Positions 35,291 through 48,321 of a stretch of DNA of 64,000 nt are shown here, piece after piece. Position numbers and translations under genes: made by a program. This DNA comes from Cacajao melanocephalus (Eukaryota > Chordata > Mammalia > Primates > Pitheciidae): positions 1-64,000 of the forward strand of contig CAUYLG010062924.1 in assembly GCA_963573385.1 (NCBI GenBank), read 5' to 3'. Each line of letters starts with the position of its first letter. Within the stretch, counting starts at the first letter, position 1. Below the pieces are notes generated by a model. That model was not told the origin of the DNA. It was given only the letters and a program-made list of their open reading frames with translations, and made no database searches.

Positions 35291-38200
35291 TTTTAAACAG
35301 ACATACTCCCTCATGTCACCAGCTTCCCAAGTCTTGTGGACATCCCTCTGTCAGCCTTCCTTCTCCACATACGCTACCTTCTTCCAGTTGTCTCGTCTTC
35401 CCAGGCTCCACTTCATGGATTCTTTCTCCAACGCTCTGCTGCTCCTGAGACTTGTAACCCACTCCTTCTCCAAGCCCAAGTCCAAGACTAAGTTACTGAA
35501 TATATCATTTATATGGAGACTGAAATCTCCTGCTGGGGTAAAGCAGAAAACCATGAGTAGGTTCCAACATCTTCAGGGAATGAGGGGAAGTGCTAAGAGG
35601 TTGCTGGATGGTCACGTGCATAGAGGTTAAGGGTAATCACACACCAATGGTGTGAGCCCCAGGGGAAGATGAAAAGAACAAGGTCTAGAAAGTGGCAATG
35701 GGGATCCAGTAGAGAAGTCCAACTCAAATTTGGTATAAAGTGTGGTATGAAGTTATCCTCAGGTGAGGGTCAGATTCCCATTAAGCCTGGGAGTGAGAAA
35801 AAAGTTCTACAAAAAGGCCAAGGATACAGAATTTTTAACATTAACAATGGGATGAGTTTTTCAGAGGAGAGAGCTACAAGATTTTTTTTTTGTTTCTTTG
35901 TTGTTGTTTTTTTTTTTTAGTAGGCGGGCACTATTCTGGACTCAAGACTGAAGAATTGCAGACTGAAGCCTTGCAAAGCAGCAGTCAGCTAGAATACAAG
36001 AGTGATGAGATGGGGAAAAGCCCTTGCCTTTCTTTGGCTGATTAAGGATGAGAACTCTGGTAGCAAGTGACTTGCCTCAAACTACTTAATTTTGGTAAAA
36101 AAAAAAAATAGCAGGATATTTGATCCCAGAAATGGCTGAGGGTTCACAGAATATATATTGCTTGGTCTTGAAAAAGTGGTGAGAGCTGCTGTGTGGCTTG
36201 TAGGCAGAGATGGAAAGAATCCAGGTCTGGGTGGACATCATCTCCTGGTTTGAGGTGTGATGGCAAACGCCCAGATCGGGAAAAGGATCCCATAAAGATG
36301 TCTGCATGTCTGCAGAATGCATGTCTATAGAATGGCCCTTGGGAAGGTATGGCAGTAGTAGAAGTATACCACTCAGGCCTTTTTCGAGAGGACCTGCAGC
36401 AGGGAGAAGAGTTGAGTGACAGCTTACAGCTGTTGTCGCATGGATGCCAAGGCCACACTCTCCAGGCTGCTTCCAACCAATGCTGGGTGCAGCTGGCTTA
36501 CTAGGACAGCCCTATTTCTGCCCAGTGCTGGATTTCCCTAATGGGCAACTTTTGCTTGGAGACTCTGTATTGGCCGGGTCAAAATTTTCTCAGAATTGTG
36601 TTGCAATCTGAGGCTCTTCCTACCTAATTCTTCCTTCCTTCTCTCCTTTCTCAGGTGTCAGACGTGCACACACTCCTCTTGCCTATCCCGCTCCTTCACC
36701 CTTAATCCTTCGTGGCCATTTCTCTAATGAGTTTTGCACATTTGCTTCTGTCTTGGGGGCTGCTGCTCAGAGGTCCTGAACTGACACAGTATCAGAGTGT
36801 CAAAAGGACTTTGTTCTATGCAGAGCCCATCTCGGCGAGTTCAAAGGGTCTTATTTCTGTTCATTCATTTGTTTTTGTCACCCCCTGACCTCTCACATTT
36901 GATACTTGGCATTGCTTCCTTAGCTATGACTCTCAACCCTCTGTGTGCATACATTACTTTGGGCAAACCCCTCCCACTGCAACCTGGCACTGGAATCCTC
37001 CTTCTACTTCAGCATCTTATTTATGGGAGGAACTCCTTCTAACACATTCCAGCTCATGAGCAGGAATCAGGTGTTTTTACTAAATGTGTGCAGCCCTTGT
37101 AGGCTGAGGATTAAAGTATTCCCATACTAGCTGGAATGTAAACTGGTCCTACAACAGACTGTAGGTAGTCCTAGAGCCTGGACCTGTTAGAAGACCTTGG
37201 AAGCTGACAGTAAGCTCTCAGGAATAGGCTGGGATTTTGTTCTCATTCTTGAACCTCGTGGTTTGGTAGACATACAGGCAGTATCTGCAGAATTCTCAGG
37301 AGGGTCCAGGAGGTATAAAACCCCACTGAGAATGGCAAATAAAGTTTCCCAAAGAATCTCATGGAATGATTATCCTTTATTACTATTTCCCCTTCTCTCC
37401 TCTCCCCACAGCATACACTAAAGGCCTGTGTTCTGATACCCCTACAGCAAGAGCAGTTTCCACTGTGAGGTCTGAGGAATAAGATCGGGTCACTGTTGGG
37501 AAATGAGTCGCTAATTCAGAAGTCAGGGGTGTTAGGAACAGCGGTGAATGGTGTGGTTCAGATGCAGTTGACCAGGAGGGTCTTGAAACTTGTGAAAGCA
37601 CTGAGGTCTGGTTTTATTGGCTGCCGCCTGCAAGGTGTGGTGATGGGCCTTCTGCATGAAAAACTCAGGAAAGGGTGGTTGCTGTGAGTATCATTGGAGA
37701 TGATGGACATTCAGGCACTTTGTAAATGAAAAGGTCATATACCACTGAGGGTCATAGGTCCTGGCTTGGGTACCTGTCGGAGTAGGACCCTCTTATGAGT
37801 CATGGCACTTCTCTGCTTTGTTTCCCAGTCTAAAATCCTGGCCACCCCTCACCTCTCCTTGCAGCCTGGCTGAGGGATTCAGTGAGGGAGCAGACAGGAA
37901 CACATTTTTCCTCTGTTCTATCTTGCAAACACAGCTCTGTGCAGATGAGGCTCTGTTACAGAAACTGTTAAGGCTCATGAACCAAATCAAGCGATACAAT
38001 GTGGCTCCTAGGCTAGCAGATGCAGTGTCCACCATCTCTGGCCCCTGTGGCTTCCCAGTGGGAAGGGAGGGAGCCCTGGCAGTGTGAGCAGAAGAGCTGG
38101 CCATGCCATGCTTTGGGGAAGAGGAAAGGGCAAGACGTGTGTATCTGGTGTTTGTTCTCTGCCAGCACTTCCTGCTCCTTTGTTCTTCTTTGCTCAGTCA

Positions 38201-38295
38201 TCATTATTTTTAAAAAAAATTAGACAAAAATAACTTTATTATGTTTTCTAAAAACTATGATTCTAAGCATTGCTATTGAAAAATTATCAGACTCG
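35291..38295. other. Unassigned sequence, about 3 kb
   Basis: The longest stretch without an assigned element. It contains a T-rich patch (35881-35920) and several 60-110-codon frames on both strands with no domain features. Local repeat CATGTCTGCAGAATGCATGTCTATAGAATGG near 36304 is a small imperfect duplication. No gene identified. Confidence 0.45.
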
Positions 38296-38500
38296 ATATT
38301 GATTGAGCTCATGCTCTGTGCCAGGTACTAGGCTAAGCACTTTATATGCTTGGGCAAGAAGAGAAGGAAGGAACTATTGCTATGCCTATTTTATAGATGG
38401 GCAAAGTGTGGCTGAGAAAAGTTAGCTAATTTGCTCAAGACATAGGCTAGTATTGTAGGGGATAGAACAGAGACTTTGTTTTAAAGACTCTGTCCTCATA
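38296..38500 (-). mobile_element. MIR, antisense
   Basis: ATTGAGCTCATGCTCTGTGCCAGGTACTAGGCTAAGCACTTTATATG, CTATTTTATAGATGGGCAAAGTGTGGCTGAGAAAAG and ATTTGCTCAAGACATAGGCTAGT follow MIR in reverse. Confidence 0.83.
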
Positions 38501-38559
38501 GAAATACCTTAATGCCTTTCCATAGGTAGAAATACAAGCTGCTATAAAGACAAAAGCAA

Positions 38560-39050
38560 TAAAAGCATTCACGATCTCATCCCCCAAAGAAAACTGTTGT
38601 TAACATTTTGGTATATAACCTTCTGGGTATTTTCTATGCTATTTTACATTTTTTTTGCAATTTTCTTCAATAATGTCCTATGAACATTTTTGCATATGAA
38701 TATATATCATTCCAAATAATTATTTTTTAAAAAATGATTGCATACTGTTTACTTATATGAATGTACCATAATTTTTAAAATCAATCTCTATTTCTTGGGT
38801 ATTGCCAGTATTTTGCTCTTATAAACAATGCTGTGGTGAACATCCTTGCTCATGCGTCTTTGAACACTTTTCCGACATACTCCATAGCACACATTGCTAG
38901 AAGTGGAACTGAGAGTTAAAGTAGCTATAAACATTTAAACATGACACATATTGACAGATTACCTTCCGGAGGGGATATACGGATTTACATTCCCACCAGT
39001 AGGATTCTTTCTGAATAAGTTTGATAAGTACCATTTAGAATAATCCCTCT
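38560..39050 (-). mobile_element. L1M (ME-like) fragment, antisense
   Basis: AACATTTTGGTATATAACC, GAATGTACCATAATTTTTAAAATCAATC, AACAATGCTGTGGTGAACATCCTTG, CTAGAAGTGGAACTGAGAG and TTTACATTCCCACCAG. Diverged old L1 in reverse. Confidence 0.75.
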
Positions 39051-39199
39051 CCTCTTTTTTTCCTGTCACTCACTGGTACTCATGTGATGTCTGTCTCTCT
39101 TACTGTTTGGATTTACATCCTGTTTTTGTCTCTTATGGTTTGGAGGCTCTCCAAATATTCTCCTCATGTTGTTTTAGTTGTTTAAAAATTATTTAACTG

Positions 39200-39312
39200 G
39201 TTCAAATTTTGCATATCAAATAATTTGCCCTTTTGAGGTACACAATTCAATGATTTTTTTATTAAATTTACCAAGTGGTGCATCCATCACCATAAATCAG
39301 ATTAGAGTATTC
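39200..39312 (-). mobile_element. L1M piece, antisense (left of a younger L1)
   Basis: CCCTTTTGAGGTACACAATTCAATGATTTTTTT and CAAGTGGTGCATCCATCACC match the start of an L1M 3' region in reverse. The matching continuation is found after the younger sense L1, at 40393. Confidence 0.65.
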
Positions 39313-41170
<1,858 letters not shown>

Positions 41171-41189
41171 GCTTTATTTTTTTTTTAAA

Positions 41190-41480
41190 TTAAAGATATC
41201 CATTGTACAAAATTATATGCAGAAAAGTCAAAGAAAAAATAAAAATCTCTTGTATTTCCACAATCTAGATATAACCATTGTTACTATTTGAAATGTTTTT
41301 TCAGTCATATATATGTGTGTGTCTTGTTTACACATTGGGGTCCTGCCATATATACTGCTTGGAAAATTATTCTTTCCTTTCACATTTCCTCATATCATTA
41401 GAGATTCTTCTATAACTTTGGTTATAACTTCTCCTTCCTCAATGTACTCATTCCGATCAGTCTTACAAATGAAATCTTTT
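41190..41480 (-). mobile_element. L1M (ME-like) fragment, antisense
   Basis: GAAAAGTCAAAGAAAAAATAAAAATCTC, TAGATATAACCATTGTTACTATTTG, TCCTGCCATATATACTGC and TTCACATTTCCTCATATCATTAG are old-L1-like. A trace may continue near 41605 (TTTTTAATGGCTGCAACG). Confidence 0.55.
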
Positions 41481-41654
41481 GTGGAATCCCAATAAACAAA
41501 ATGGAAACCAGAGCTTCTCTAAATAGAGGTTGAGTAGAGTAGGTCATTCTAGATCACTTGGCCTTTTCATGGCTTCTGAGAGCCAGTTTTTAAGCCTCTC
41601 TTATATATTATTTTTAATGGCTGCAACGAATTCTCTATATTGAACATTGAGATT

Positions 41655-41850
41655 ACATAGAGGCTAAGAAGATAGGAGCCAGCCTGCTGGGATTTGAATC
41701 TCAGCTCTGCTACTTATTAGCAATGTATTCAATGGTGCCCTGGGCCTTGGTTTCCTTGTTTATAAACTGGGAATAGTAGTATCACTCACTTCTATAGGAG
41801 AGCTGTGTGGGCATATGTGCATTGAGTACAACTATTTTGCCTACCTCAGT
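41655..41850 (+). mobile_element. MIR
   Basis: AGGCTAAGAAGATAGGAGCCAG, GGGATTTGAATCTCAGCTCTGCTACTTATTAGC, GGCCTTGGTTTCCTTGTTTATAAACTGGGAATAGTAG. Sense MIR, with weaker 3' part. Confidence 0.85.
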
Positions 41851-43010
41851 AGGAGTTACTTAATTTCACATTTGTATAATTTAAAATTAACAGTTTTAAA
41901 AGATGTATGTGACAGGCTAACAATCATTGCCTTGGTAGGTCACGTGAACCGGTCAATGGGGTAGTTTAGAGAGAGGTAGTCAGCTTATACTCTAATTCTC
42001 AATATGCAGCTATAATAAGAGGTCTTGAAAATTTACCTGTAGAATTGTCACAATTTCTGCAAGGTCGCTTTTTGATGATTTTGTGAAATGAGAGACTGCA
42101 AGAAAAGGTATTACATTTAAATTTATAAAAGACTTAACTATTGTGTTCAAAATATAAGATACTGAACATAATCTGCCCAGAACACCCTGATGCTGCAGTA
42201 TTGTTTGTTCAAAAAAGCTTTTCAAGAAAAGGGTTTCCTCCTACAGAAGATTTCTAATACCAAAGGTCTATGGCTTATTTTGGAAAGAGGTAGCTTCTAC
42301 AGTGTATGCTCATCCTATCTTAAATATGTATTAATATTTTAGCAATATATACACTTTGAATTGCTTCCCTTTTTTTCCTCTGAGGCCTTGATCTTTTAAC
42401 CAAGGGTTTGTTGACTAAGTGAATGACTGATTGTCTTTTATTTAAATCTGCTTGCATGTCCCATAGTAACAATTTATTGCTTATATCATATAAATCCTGC
42501 CTGTTTGCTGTATTGCTAGACATTATGCAATTTTTGGTTATTATTACAAAGGAATATTTCCCTCCATGATTCCATTACATTTCCAACAGATTACTATTTA
42601 TATGAGTGATATGCAAATGAAGCTAAACTGCCACATTTCAGTTCAAATCAACAGATTTCAGCAGTGTCACATTTAGCAGAACACAAGGCTGATATTTAAA
42701 ATAATTGAAAAACAATTAAAATCTTTCCTGAAGGCTCACGATAGGGTGCAAGGGGAGCATTACATGGCATGGTGTGCAGCAAAGCAGGCTAGAGGCCTCC
42801 ACATTGGTCACCCATCCTGCTAGGCCTGTGTCTCTCTCTTTCTCCATTCACCTCTTCCAGATCAATTCTGCTCTTCCTTGGGTAGCGCTAAGCCCTTTTA
42901 AATGTCACCCAAACTAGTATTTCTAGGATTATTCCAACTTTCCCTGTCTATCCATTGCTCTGATCAGTACCACCCAAGCCAAGACCCTTGGTCATTTGAG
43001 CAACAAATCA
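41851..43010. other. Unassigned sequence
   Basis: No gene or repeat recognised; AT-rich. Several short minus-strand frames without domains. Confidence 0.45.
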
Positions 43011-43011
43011 T

Positions 43012-43832
43012 CCTATACTAGTTATCTATTGCTACATGACAAATTACTGCAGCCTTAGCATCTTAAAACAACATTTATTATCTCACGGTTTCTCTGAGTC
43101 AGAAATCTAGGAGCACCTTTAGCTGCATGGTTTTGGTGCAAGTTCTCTCATGAGGCTGCGGTCAAGCTGTTGACCAGGGCTGCAGTCATTTCAAGATTCA
43201 GTGAGTGGGAGGAACTGCTTCCAAGCTGCTGGTAGGCCTTAGTTTCTTGTGACTATGGTTTGAATGTTTTGTCCCCTCCACCTTCATGTATTGGAGGCTT
43301 AATCCGCAATGAAACAGCATTGGGAGGTGGGGCCTGATGGGAGTTGTTTGGGTTATCGGGGCTCTGCCCTCAGGAATGCCTGAGTGTCACTATAAAAAAG
43401 ACTTGTAGGAGTGGGTTTGCTGTCCTTCTCTTCTGTTATATAAGGACACATGTTTCTTCCAGAGGATGTAGCATTCAAGGCACCATCTTGGAAGAATAGA
43501 GATTGGGCCCTAACCTACCAGCACCTTGATCTTGTACTTTCCAGCCTCCGGAACTGAGAAATAAATGTCTGTTCTCTATAAATTACCCAATCTGTAATAT
43601 TCTGTTACGGCAGCACGAAATGAACTAAAACACTTGCCATGTGGGGACCTACATAGGCTGAGTGTCTTCATTATATGTTAGCTGGCTTTCCCCAGAGCGC
43701 ACAGAGAGAGAAAGTGATGAGAGAGAGGGAGAGAGAGAAAGAGAGAGCACCCAAGTCAGAAGAAAGCAGGAGTGAAATGAAGCCTTACTTCTTGAGAGAC
43801 ATGTTAAAGAATTGTGAATATATCTTTAAAAC
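43012..43832 (-). mobile_element. Old LTR, antisense, host of a nested LTR
   Basis: Left part (43012-43249): TATCTATTGCTACATGACAAATTACTGCAGCC, CTTAAAACAACATTTATTATCTCACGG, GAAATCTAGGAGC, TCTCATGAGGCTGCGGTCAAGC. Right part (43633-43832): GCCATGTGGGGACCTACATAGG, GCTGGCTTTCCCCAGAGCGC and a GA-rich tract. The two parts join in sense across the nested LTR. ERVL/MaLR-like; name uncertain. Confidence 0.65.
43250..43632 (+). mobile_element. MLT1-type MaLR LTR, sense, nested
   Basis: Starts TGACTATGGTTTGAATGTTTTGTCCC and ends GAACTAAAACA. Blocks: GGGAGGTGGGGCCTGATGGGAG, CACCTTGATCTTGTAC, CTCCGGAACTGAGAAATAAATG and CTATAAATTACCCAATCTGTAATATTCTG. CTTG just before the TG and just after the CA is consistent with a 4-5-bp target duplication. 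Confidence 0.85.
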
Positions 43833-43879
43833 CCTCATGGATTCTTTTTTATAGTGAGTTGGGAAAGAATGTAAATTAT

Positions 43880-44335
43880 TAGTCTATTTTTTCAGACTTG
43901 GATTTTTTTTAAAGATGTGCATTAAAATGCTATTGATTTCTGTGTTTGCATTTTGTAATTAGCCAGCTTACCAAACTGTTATTAGATCAAAAGTCTTCAG
44001 TTAATCCTTTTGGGGTTTCCAGGTAGATAATCACATTTTTCCTTTCCTCTAATATTTATACTGTTTTTTCTCTCTCATGTTCCCAATCACTGGCTAGAAT
44101 TAGCTGAATAGCAACAATAAATAATAAAGATAAGCAATGGTGGTGATGGTGGACATTCTTGTTTCATTTCTCAGAATGTCTTCACTATTTCATTGATGAA
44201 AAATGATGTTGGCTGCCCTTGGTTTATTATGTTAAGGAAGCACCTCTTTTTTTTGTGCTAGTTTACTAAAATTTTAAACTTGTCTTGTTTTTGGAAGTTG
44301 TTTTTATTGTAAGGTTTTAGGAACTGCACATTCTT
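43880..44335 (-). mobile_element. L1M ORF2 fragment, antisense
   Basis: GCTATTGATTTCTGTGTTTGCATTTTGTAATTAGCC, TTACCAAACTGTTATTAG, TTTTGGGGTTTCC, GTGGACATTCTTGTTTCATTTC and CCCTTGGTTTATTATGTTAAGG follow mid-ORF2 (reverse) of old L1 copies. Decayed. Confidence 0.65.
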
Positions 44336-44576
44336 GGATTTCCTAAAGCTTCAAATGATGACTTCTAGGCTTTCAGAATCCTAGCACGTGGCCAGGCCAG
44401 AGCCCATGTCCTAAGGGTTAGACAGGAAGATTCTGACATTTAGCCTTGAACTTACTCCTCCTAAGTTCTTTTCTGTCCCTCTTTTGCAGTCTCCCCCAAA
44501 TAACTTGTTGTTACATTCCATCTGCTGGTCCCCAGAAAGCTTATTGATAAGGGAGAAAGAGAATGATCTGGGCAAG

Positions 44577-44880
44577 GCCTGGTGTGGTGGCTCATGCCTG
44601 TAATCCCAGTATTTTGGGAAGGTGAGGTGGGTTGATCACTTGCGGTCAGGAGTTTGAGACCAGCCTGGCCAACATGGTGAAACCCCATCTCTACTAAAAA
44701 AATAAAAAAACTAGCTGGGCGTGGTGGCGGGTACCTGTAATCCCAGCTACTCAGGAGGCTGAGGCAGGAGAATTGCTTGAATCCAGGAGGTGGAGGTCAC
44801 AGTGAGCTGAGATTGTACTGCTCCACTCCAGCCTGGGTGACACAGTGAGACTCCATCTCAAAAACAAAAACAAACAAGAA
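44577..44880 (+). mobile_element. Alu (S-like), full length
   Basis: GGCCTGGTGTGGTGGCTCATGCC to a CAAAAACAAAAACAAACAAG tail. TCTGGGCAA at 44568-44576 and again at about 44884-44892 are target-site duplications. Confidence 0.96.
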
Positions 44881-45277
44881 TTTTCTGGGCAAAGGACTGC
44901 TCTTATATCAACGGACACAGGAAGATCAGAGCCATCTAAGGCTGGGCTCCGCTGACCCCTGCCCTTCTTGCCCATGGAGGGAGTCAGGTGATTCTTGTCA
45001 TCCCTGAAGAGCCTCCAGACCAACGGCTGAGTTGTGGTGCTCAAGGCTAGCAGTGCAGTATGCAGGAGAACCTGTGCAGGTAGGTTTTTCTGCAAATCAC
45101 TTCTCCAGGAGATTGAATGGTGGGCAACCAGTCAGTATCCTCCCCACTCCACGGACCTTGTTAACAAGTTCAACCCTTGCATTACGGCGATCTCTTCTTT
45201 GCTGACTCTGGTTTGCTATAACAGTTGGATAAAATGAGCCTCATGACTGCCCCCATTAAAGGATGATCTTTAGTCTT

Positions 45278-45432
45278 GCTTCTCAAAGTGCCAACCAACA
45301 ACATCATTGTCACCTGGGGGCCTGTTAGGAGTGCAGACTCTCAGGCCCCACACATACCTACAGAACCAGAAGCTGCAGTTTAACGAAATCCACAGGTGAT
45401 TTTCATGCACATTAAGGTTTGAGAAGTGTTAA
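45278..45432. mobile_element. MER5A-type hAT element (copy 1)
   Basis: TTCTCAAAGTGCCAACCAACAACATCATTGTCACCTGGG, GTGCAGACTCTCAGGCCCCACACATACC, ACAGGTGATTTTCATGCACATTAAGG, TTTGAGAAGTG: full-length-looking short hAT MITE with inverted TTCTCAAAGTG/CTTTGAGAA ends. Confidence 0.82.
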
Positions 45433-45444
45433 AGCACCTTGGCT

Positions 45445-45790
45445 ACACATTCAATCATCCCGAGGGCTTCAAAAAAACTACAGTGTTCAGGCCACACCCT
45501 AGACTAGTGGGTTTCAACCATGTGGATTTTGCTCCACACTTTCTAATATTTGCCGGTGTTTGGAGATAGCTTTGGTTGTTATAACTGGGTTGCAGGTGTT
45601 ACTGGCATCTAGTGGGTAGAGGTCAGGGATGCTGATAAGCTTCCTTCAGTGCACAGGACAGCCTCTCAAAAAATTGTTCAGCTCAAAATGTCAATAATAT
45701 CAAGGTTGAGAAACCCTGCCCAGAATTTCTGAGGGCAGTGACCAGACATCATCAATTTCCCAGTTTTCCCGAAGTTCAGAATCCCCTAGG
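45445..45790. mobile_element. MER5A-type hAT element (copy 2), split by MER20
   Basis: Left half GGCTACACATTCAATCATCCCGAGGGCTTC...CAGGCCACACCCTAGAC stops at 45504. After the MER20 the text resumes as CAGAATTTCTGAGGGCAGTGACCAGACATCATC, the expected continuation of MER5A wording. Decayed. Confidence 0.6.
45505..45718. mobile_element. MER20-type hAT element
   Basis: TAGTGGGTTTCAACC, TTACTGGCATCTAGTGGGTAGAGGTCAGGGATGCTG, AGTGCACAGGACAGCC, CAAAATGTCAATAATATCAAGGTTGAGAAACCCTG: near-complete roughly 214-bp MER20, with end motifs inverted (GTTTCAACC / GGTTGAGAAAC). Confidence 0.88.
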
Positions 45791-45792
45791 GG

Positions 45793-46130
45793 CTGGATGT
45801 GGTGGCTCACACCTGTGATTACAACCCTTTTGGAGGCTGAGGCAGGAGGATGGCTTGCGACCAGCCTGAGTGACATAGTGAGAAGTTGTCCCTACAAAAA
45901 ATAATTTTTAAAAATTGGCTGAGTGTGGTGGTATGTGCCTGTAGTCCCAGCTACTCAGGAGGCTGAGGAAGGAGGATCACTTGAGACCAGGTGTTCAAAG
46001 CTATAGCGAGTGATGATTGAGCCACTGCACTCCGGCCTGGGCAACATCGTGAGATCCTGTCTGTCAAAACAAACAAACAAAATAAAAAACAAAACAAAAA
46101 AATTCCCCCAAATCAATCAACCAAATGAAA
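45793..46130 (+). mobile_element. Alu (J-like), full length
   Basis: GCTGGATGTGGTGGCTCACACC to a long CAAAACAAACAAACAAAATAAAAAAC tail. AGAATCCCCTAGGGG (about 45778-45792) and AGAATCCTCTGGGG (about 46133-46146) are target-site duplications. Confidence 0.95.
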
Positions 46131-46169
46131 AAGAATCCTCTGGGGCTGATTATACAGCTCCCCAGGCCC

Positions 46170-46290
46170 TTCCACAGGTGATTCTCAATTAGTGGGTCTG
46201 GAATGGGGCTTGAAGTCACAGTTGTAACAAGTATCCAGGTGGTGCTTATCTGCTTATCATCAGGGAAGTTTGAAAACATTGACCCAGGGG
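46170..46290. mobile_element. MER5-type hAT fragment (copy 3)
   Basis: TTAGTGGGTCTGGAATGGGGC, GTTGTAACAAGTATCCAGGTGGTGCTTATCTGC and GGGAAGTTTGAAAACATTG resemble the half of a MER5-type element that ends in an inverted-repeat terminus. Confidence 0.55.
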
Positions 46291-46312
46291 CAGGGAAGGC
46301 ACAGAAGCCAGG

Positions 46313-46697
46313 TGATATGGTTTGCATTTGTGTCCCCACCTGAATCTCATGTCTGATTGTAATCCTCAGTACTGGAGTAGGGGCCTGCTGAGAGGTGATT
46401 GGATCATGGGGGCGACTTTCCCTTGCTGTTCTCGTGATAGTGGGTGAGTTCTCATGAGATCTGGTTGTTTAAAAGGGTGTAGCACCTCCCCGTTTGCGGT
46501 CTTCTTCCTGCTCCAGCCACGTAAGACATGTTTGTTTCTCCTTTGCCTTCCGCCAGGATTGTGAGTTTCCTGAGGCCTTCCCAGCCAGGCTTCCTGTACA
46601 GCCTGCAGAACTGTGAGCCAGTTAAACCTCTTTTCTTTATAAATTACCCAGTCTCAGGTAGTTCTTTATAGCAATGTGAGAATGGATTACTATACCA
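46313..46697 (+). mobile_element. MSTB-type MaLR LTR, sense
   Basis: TGATATGGTTTGCATTTGTGTCCCC, GGTGATTGGATCATGGGGGCG, CTGTTCTCGTGATAGTGGGTGAGTTCTCATGAGATCTGG, CAGAACTGTGAGCCAGTTAAACC, CTTTATAAATTACCCAGTCTCAGGTAG. CCAGG borders both ends. About 385 bp, solitary. Confidence 0.93.
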
Positions 46698-47322
46698 GGT
46701 TATCAGCTTAGGAAATCTATTCCTAAAGATATGCTGAAGTTGAGTCAGGATGCAGGTATGAGTTGGCATCTAGTGACAAAAACCAGGGTGGGGGAGTCCC
46801 TGCACAAATGGAGTCAGTCTTACTGAGCAGCTGCCCTTATTCTGTATACCAGCTCCCAACCTCCAGTCTGTGTGTTCCTCAGGCCAAAAGGGAGAAGCTG
46901 TTATTCTGTCCACTTGAACTAAGGCACCTGCCACAGATTGGCCTTGAAATGGATTCAGAGGCAATGCGTGTGTCACAGACGCACAGGTAATACAGTGTCT
47001 AAGTGCTTACAGTCTTGACCTCTCCATTGCTTTCTGGAGGGATCCACAGATAACCTGCCTGGCTCCTGGGCCTTGCTGTGTTGTTTAGGATAAAGAATGG
47101 GGATGATCAAAGGGAAACTAAGAAGTAGTTATTGATTTCTAAGAGAGGGTAGTATTGAGAGACATAACGATGAACAAAATACTTTTCAGTGTGTGCATCT
47201 TTTGAATCTGTTTGGAAGTTTTTTGGAATGTAACATTGCCAAATGGCCACGAGGTAGTCTTGTTATACCCGCAAGTTAGATGGTTTTGTGAACCAATGTG
47301 AACCAAAACCTAGTCCATTTGA
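46698..47322. other. Unassigned sequence
   Basis: No gene or repeat recognised. Confidence 0.45.
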
Positions 47323-47323
47323 C

Positions 47324-47622
47324 TTTTTTTTTTTTTTCAGGGGTGGGGTGAGATAGAGTCTCACTCTGTTGCCTAGGCTAGAGTGGAGTGACATGATCTC
47401 AGCTCAGTGCAACCTCTGCCTCAAGCGAGTCTCTTGTCTCAGGCTGCTGAGTAGCTGGGATTACAGGTGCGCACCACCACACCTGGCTAATTTTTGTATT
47501 TTTACTGAAAACTAGATTTCACCATGTTGGCCAGGCTGGTCGCGAACTCCTGACCTCATGATCTGCCCACCTTGGCCTCCCAAAGTGCTGGGATTACAGG
47601 AGTGAGCCACCGCGCTCGGCCT
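47324..47622 (-). mobile_element. Alu, antisense
   Basis: T14 tract, GATAGAGTCTCACTCTGTTGCC to GAGCCACCGCGCTCGGCC, with a small deletion in the left part of the antisense text (CTGCCTCAAGCGAG). Confidence 0.95.
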
Positions 47623-48320
47623 GACCTTCTTTCTTTTGGCTCTCTCTCTGCCCTTTGTAATTTTCCTGACCTACATTCCATTTTCCCTCTTCCTTTTGCA
47701 AGGTATGTGTCATTTCAATTTGCAATTTCAACATGGGATGAGGAATTTTTAAGTAAATCTGGGTTTAGTGAGACAAATTAAAATCCAATTAAGGAAATAA
47801 AATCGTGAACAGGTGAAGTGTCTATGAGAGTTGTTGGGGGCTGGGGTGGGATTGGTTTGAGCTCACAAAACAGCTGAAAATTACCCGCAGGGGATGAACT
47901 CCACAGCGAAGGCTTAGAAGGCAAAGCTGAAAATAGGGGGTAATTACAGGCAAGAGTCTGTGACTGCTCGATAGAGATGCGAGGAACGGGTTGCAAGGGA
48001 AATGTATTTGATTAAAAAGCAGCTTAACCTCTCCAAGAAGCCTGGATTGAAAAAAAAGGAAGAAGAAAATTATACAACTGCCATGAAACTTGACATGAGG
48101 CAAATGAGAGGGTGTGGAAGTAAACATACTTGTTTGTGTTTCTCGCAGGGACTCTTAGAGGGATTAAAATGAGTTTGGCAACATGGCTTGAGACCCTGCC
48201 CTGTTGTAGGTGCTGTGCTCGGGGCCCAGGATACACCGAGGAAGAAGCACAGAGCCTTTCTGCAAGTGCTTGCAGGCTGGTGTGGGAGAGATGGGCAGGA
48301 GCATGTGGAGAGAGGCTGTT
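47623..48320. other. Unassigned, possible L2 trace
   Basis: 48180-48310 (GACCCTGCCCTGTTGTAGGTGCTGTGCTCGGGG...GGATACACC) faintly resembles reversed L2. Otherwise unassigned. Overlapping frames on both strands (up to 138 codons, minus) have no domain. Confidence 0.4.
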
Positions 48321-48321
48321 T

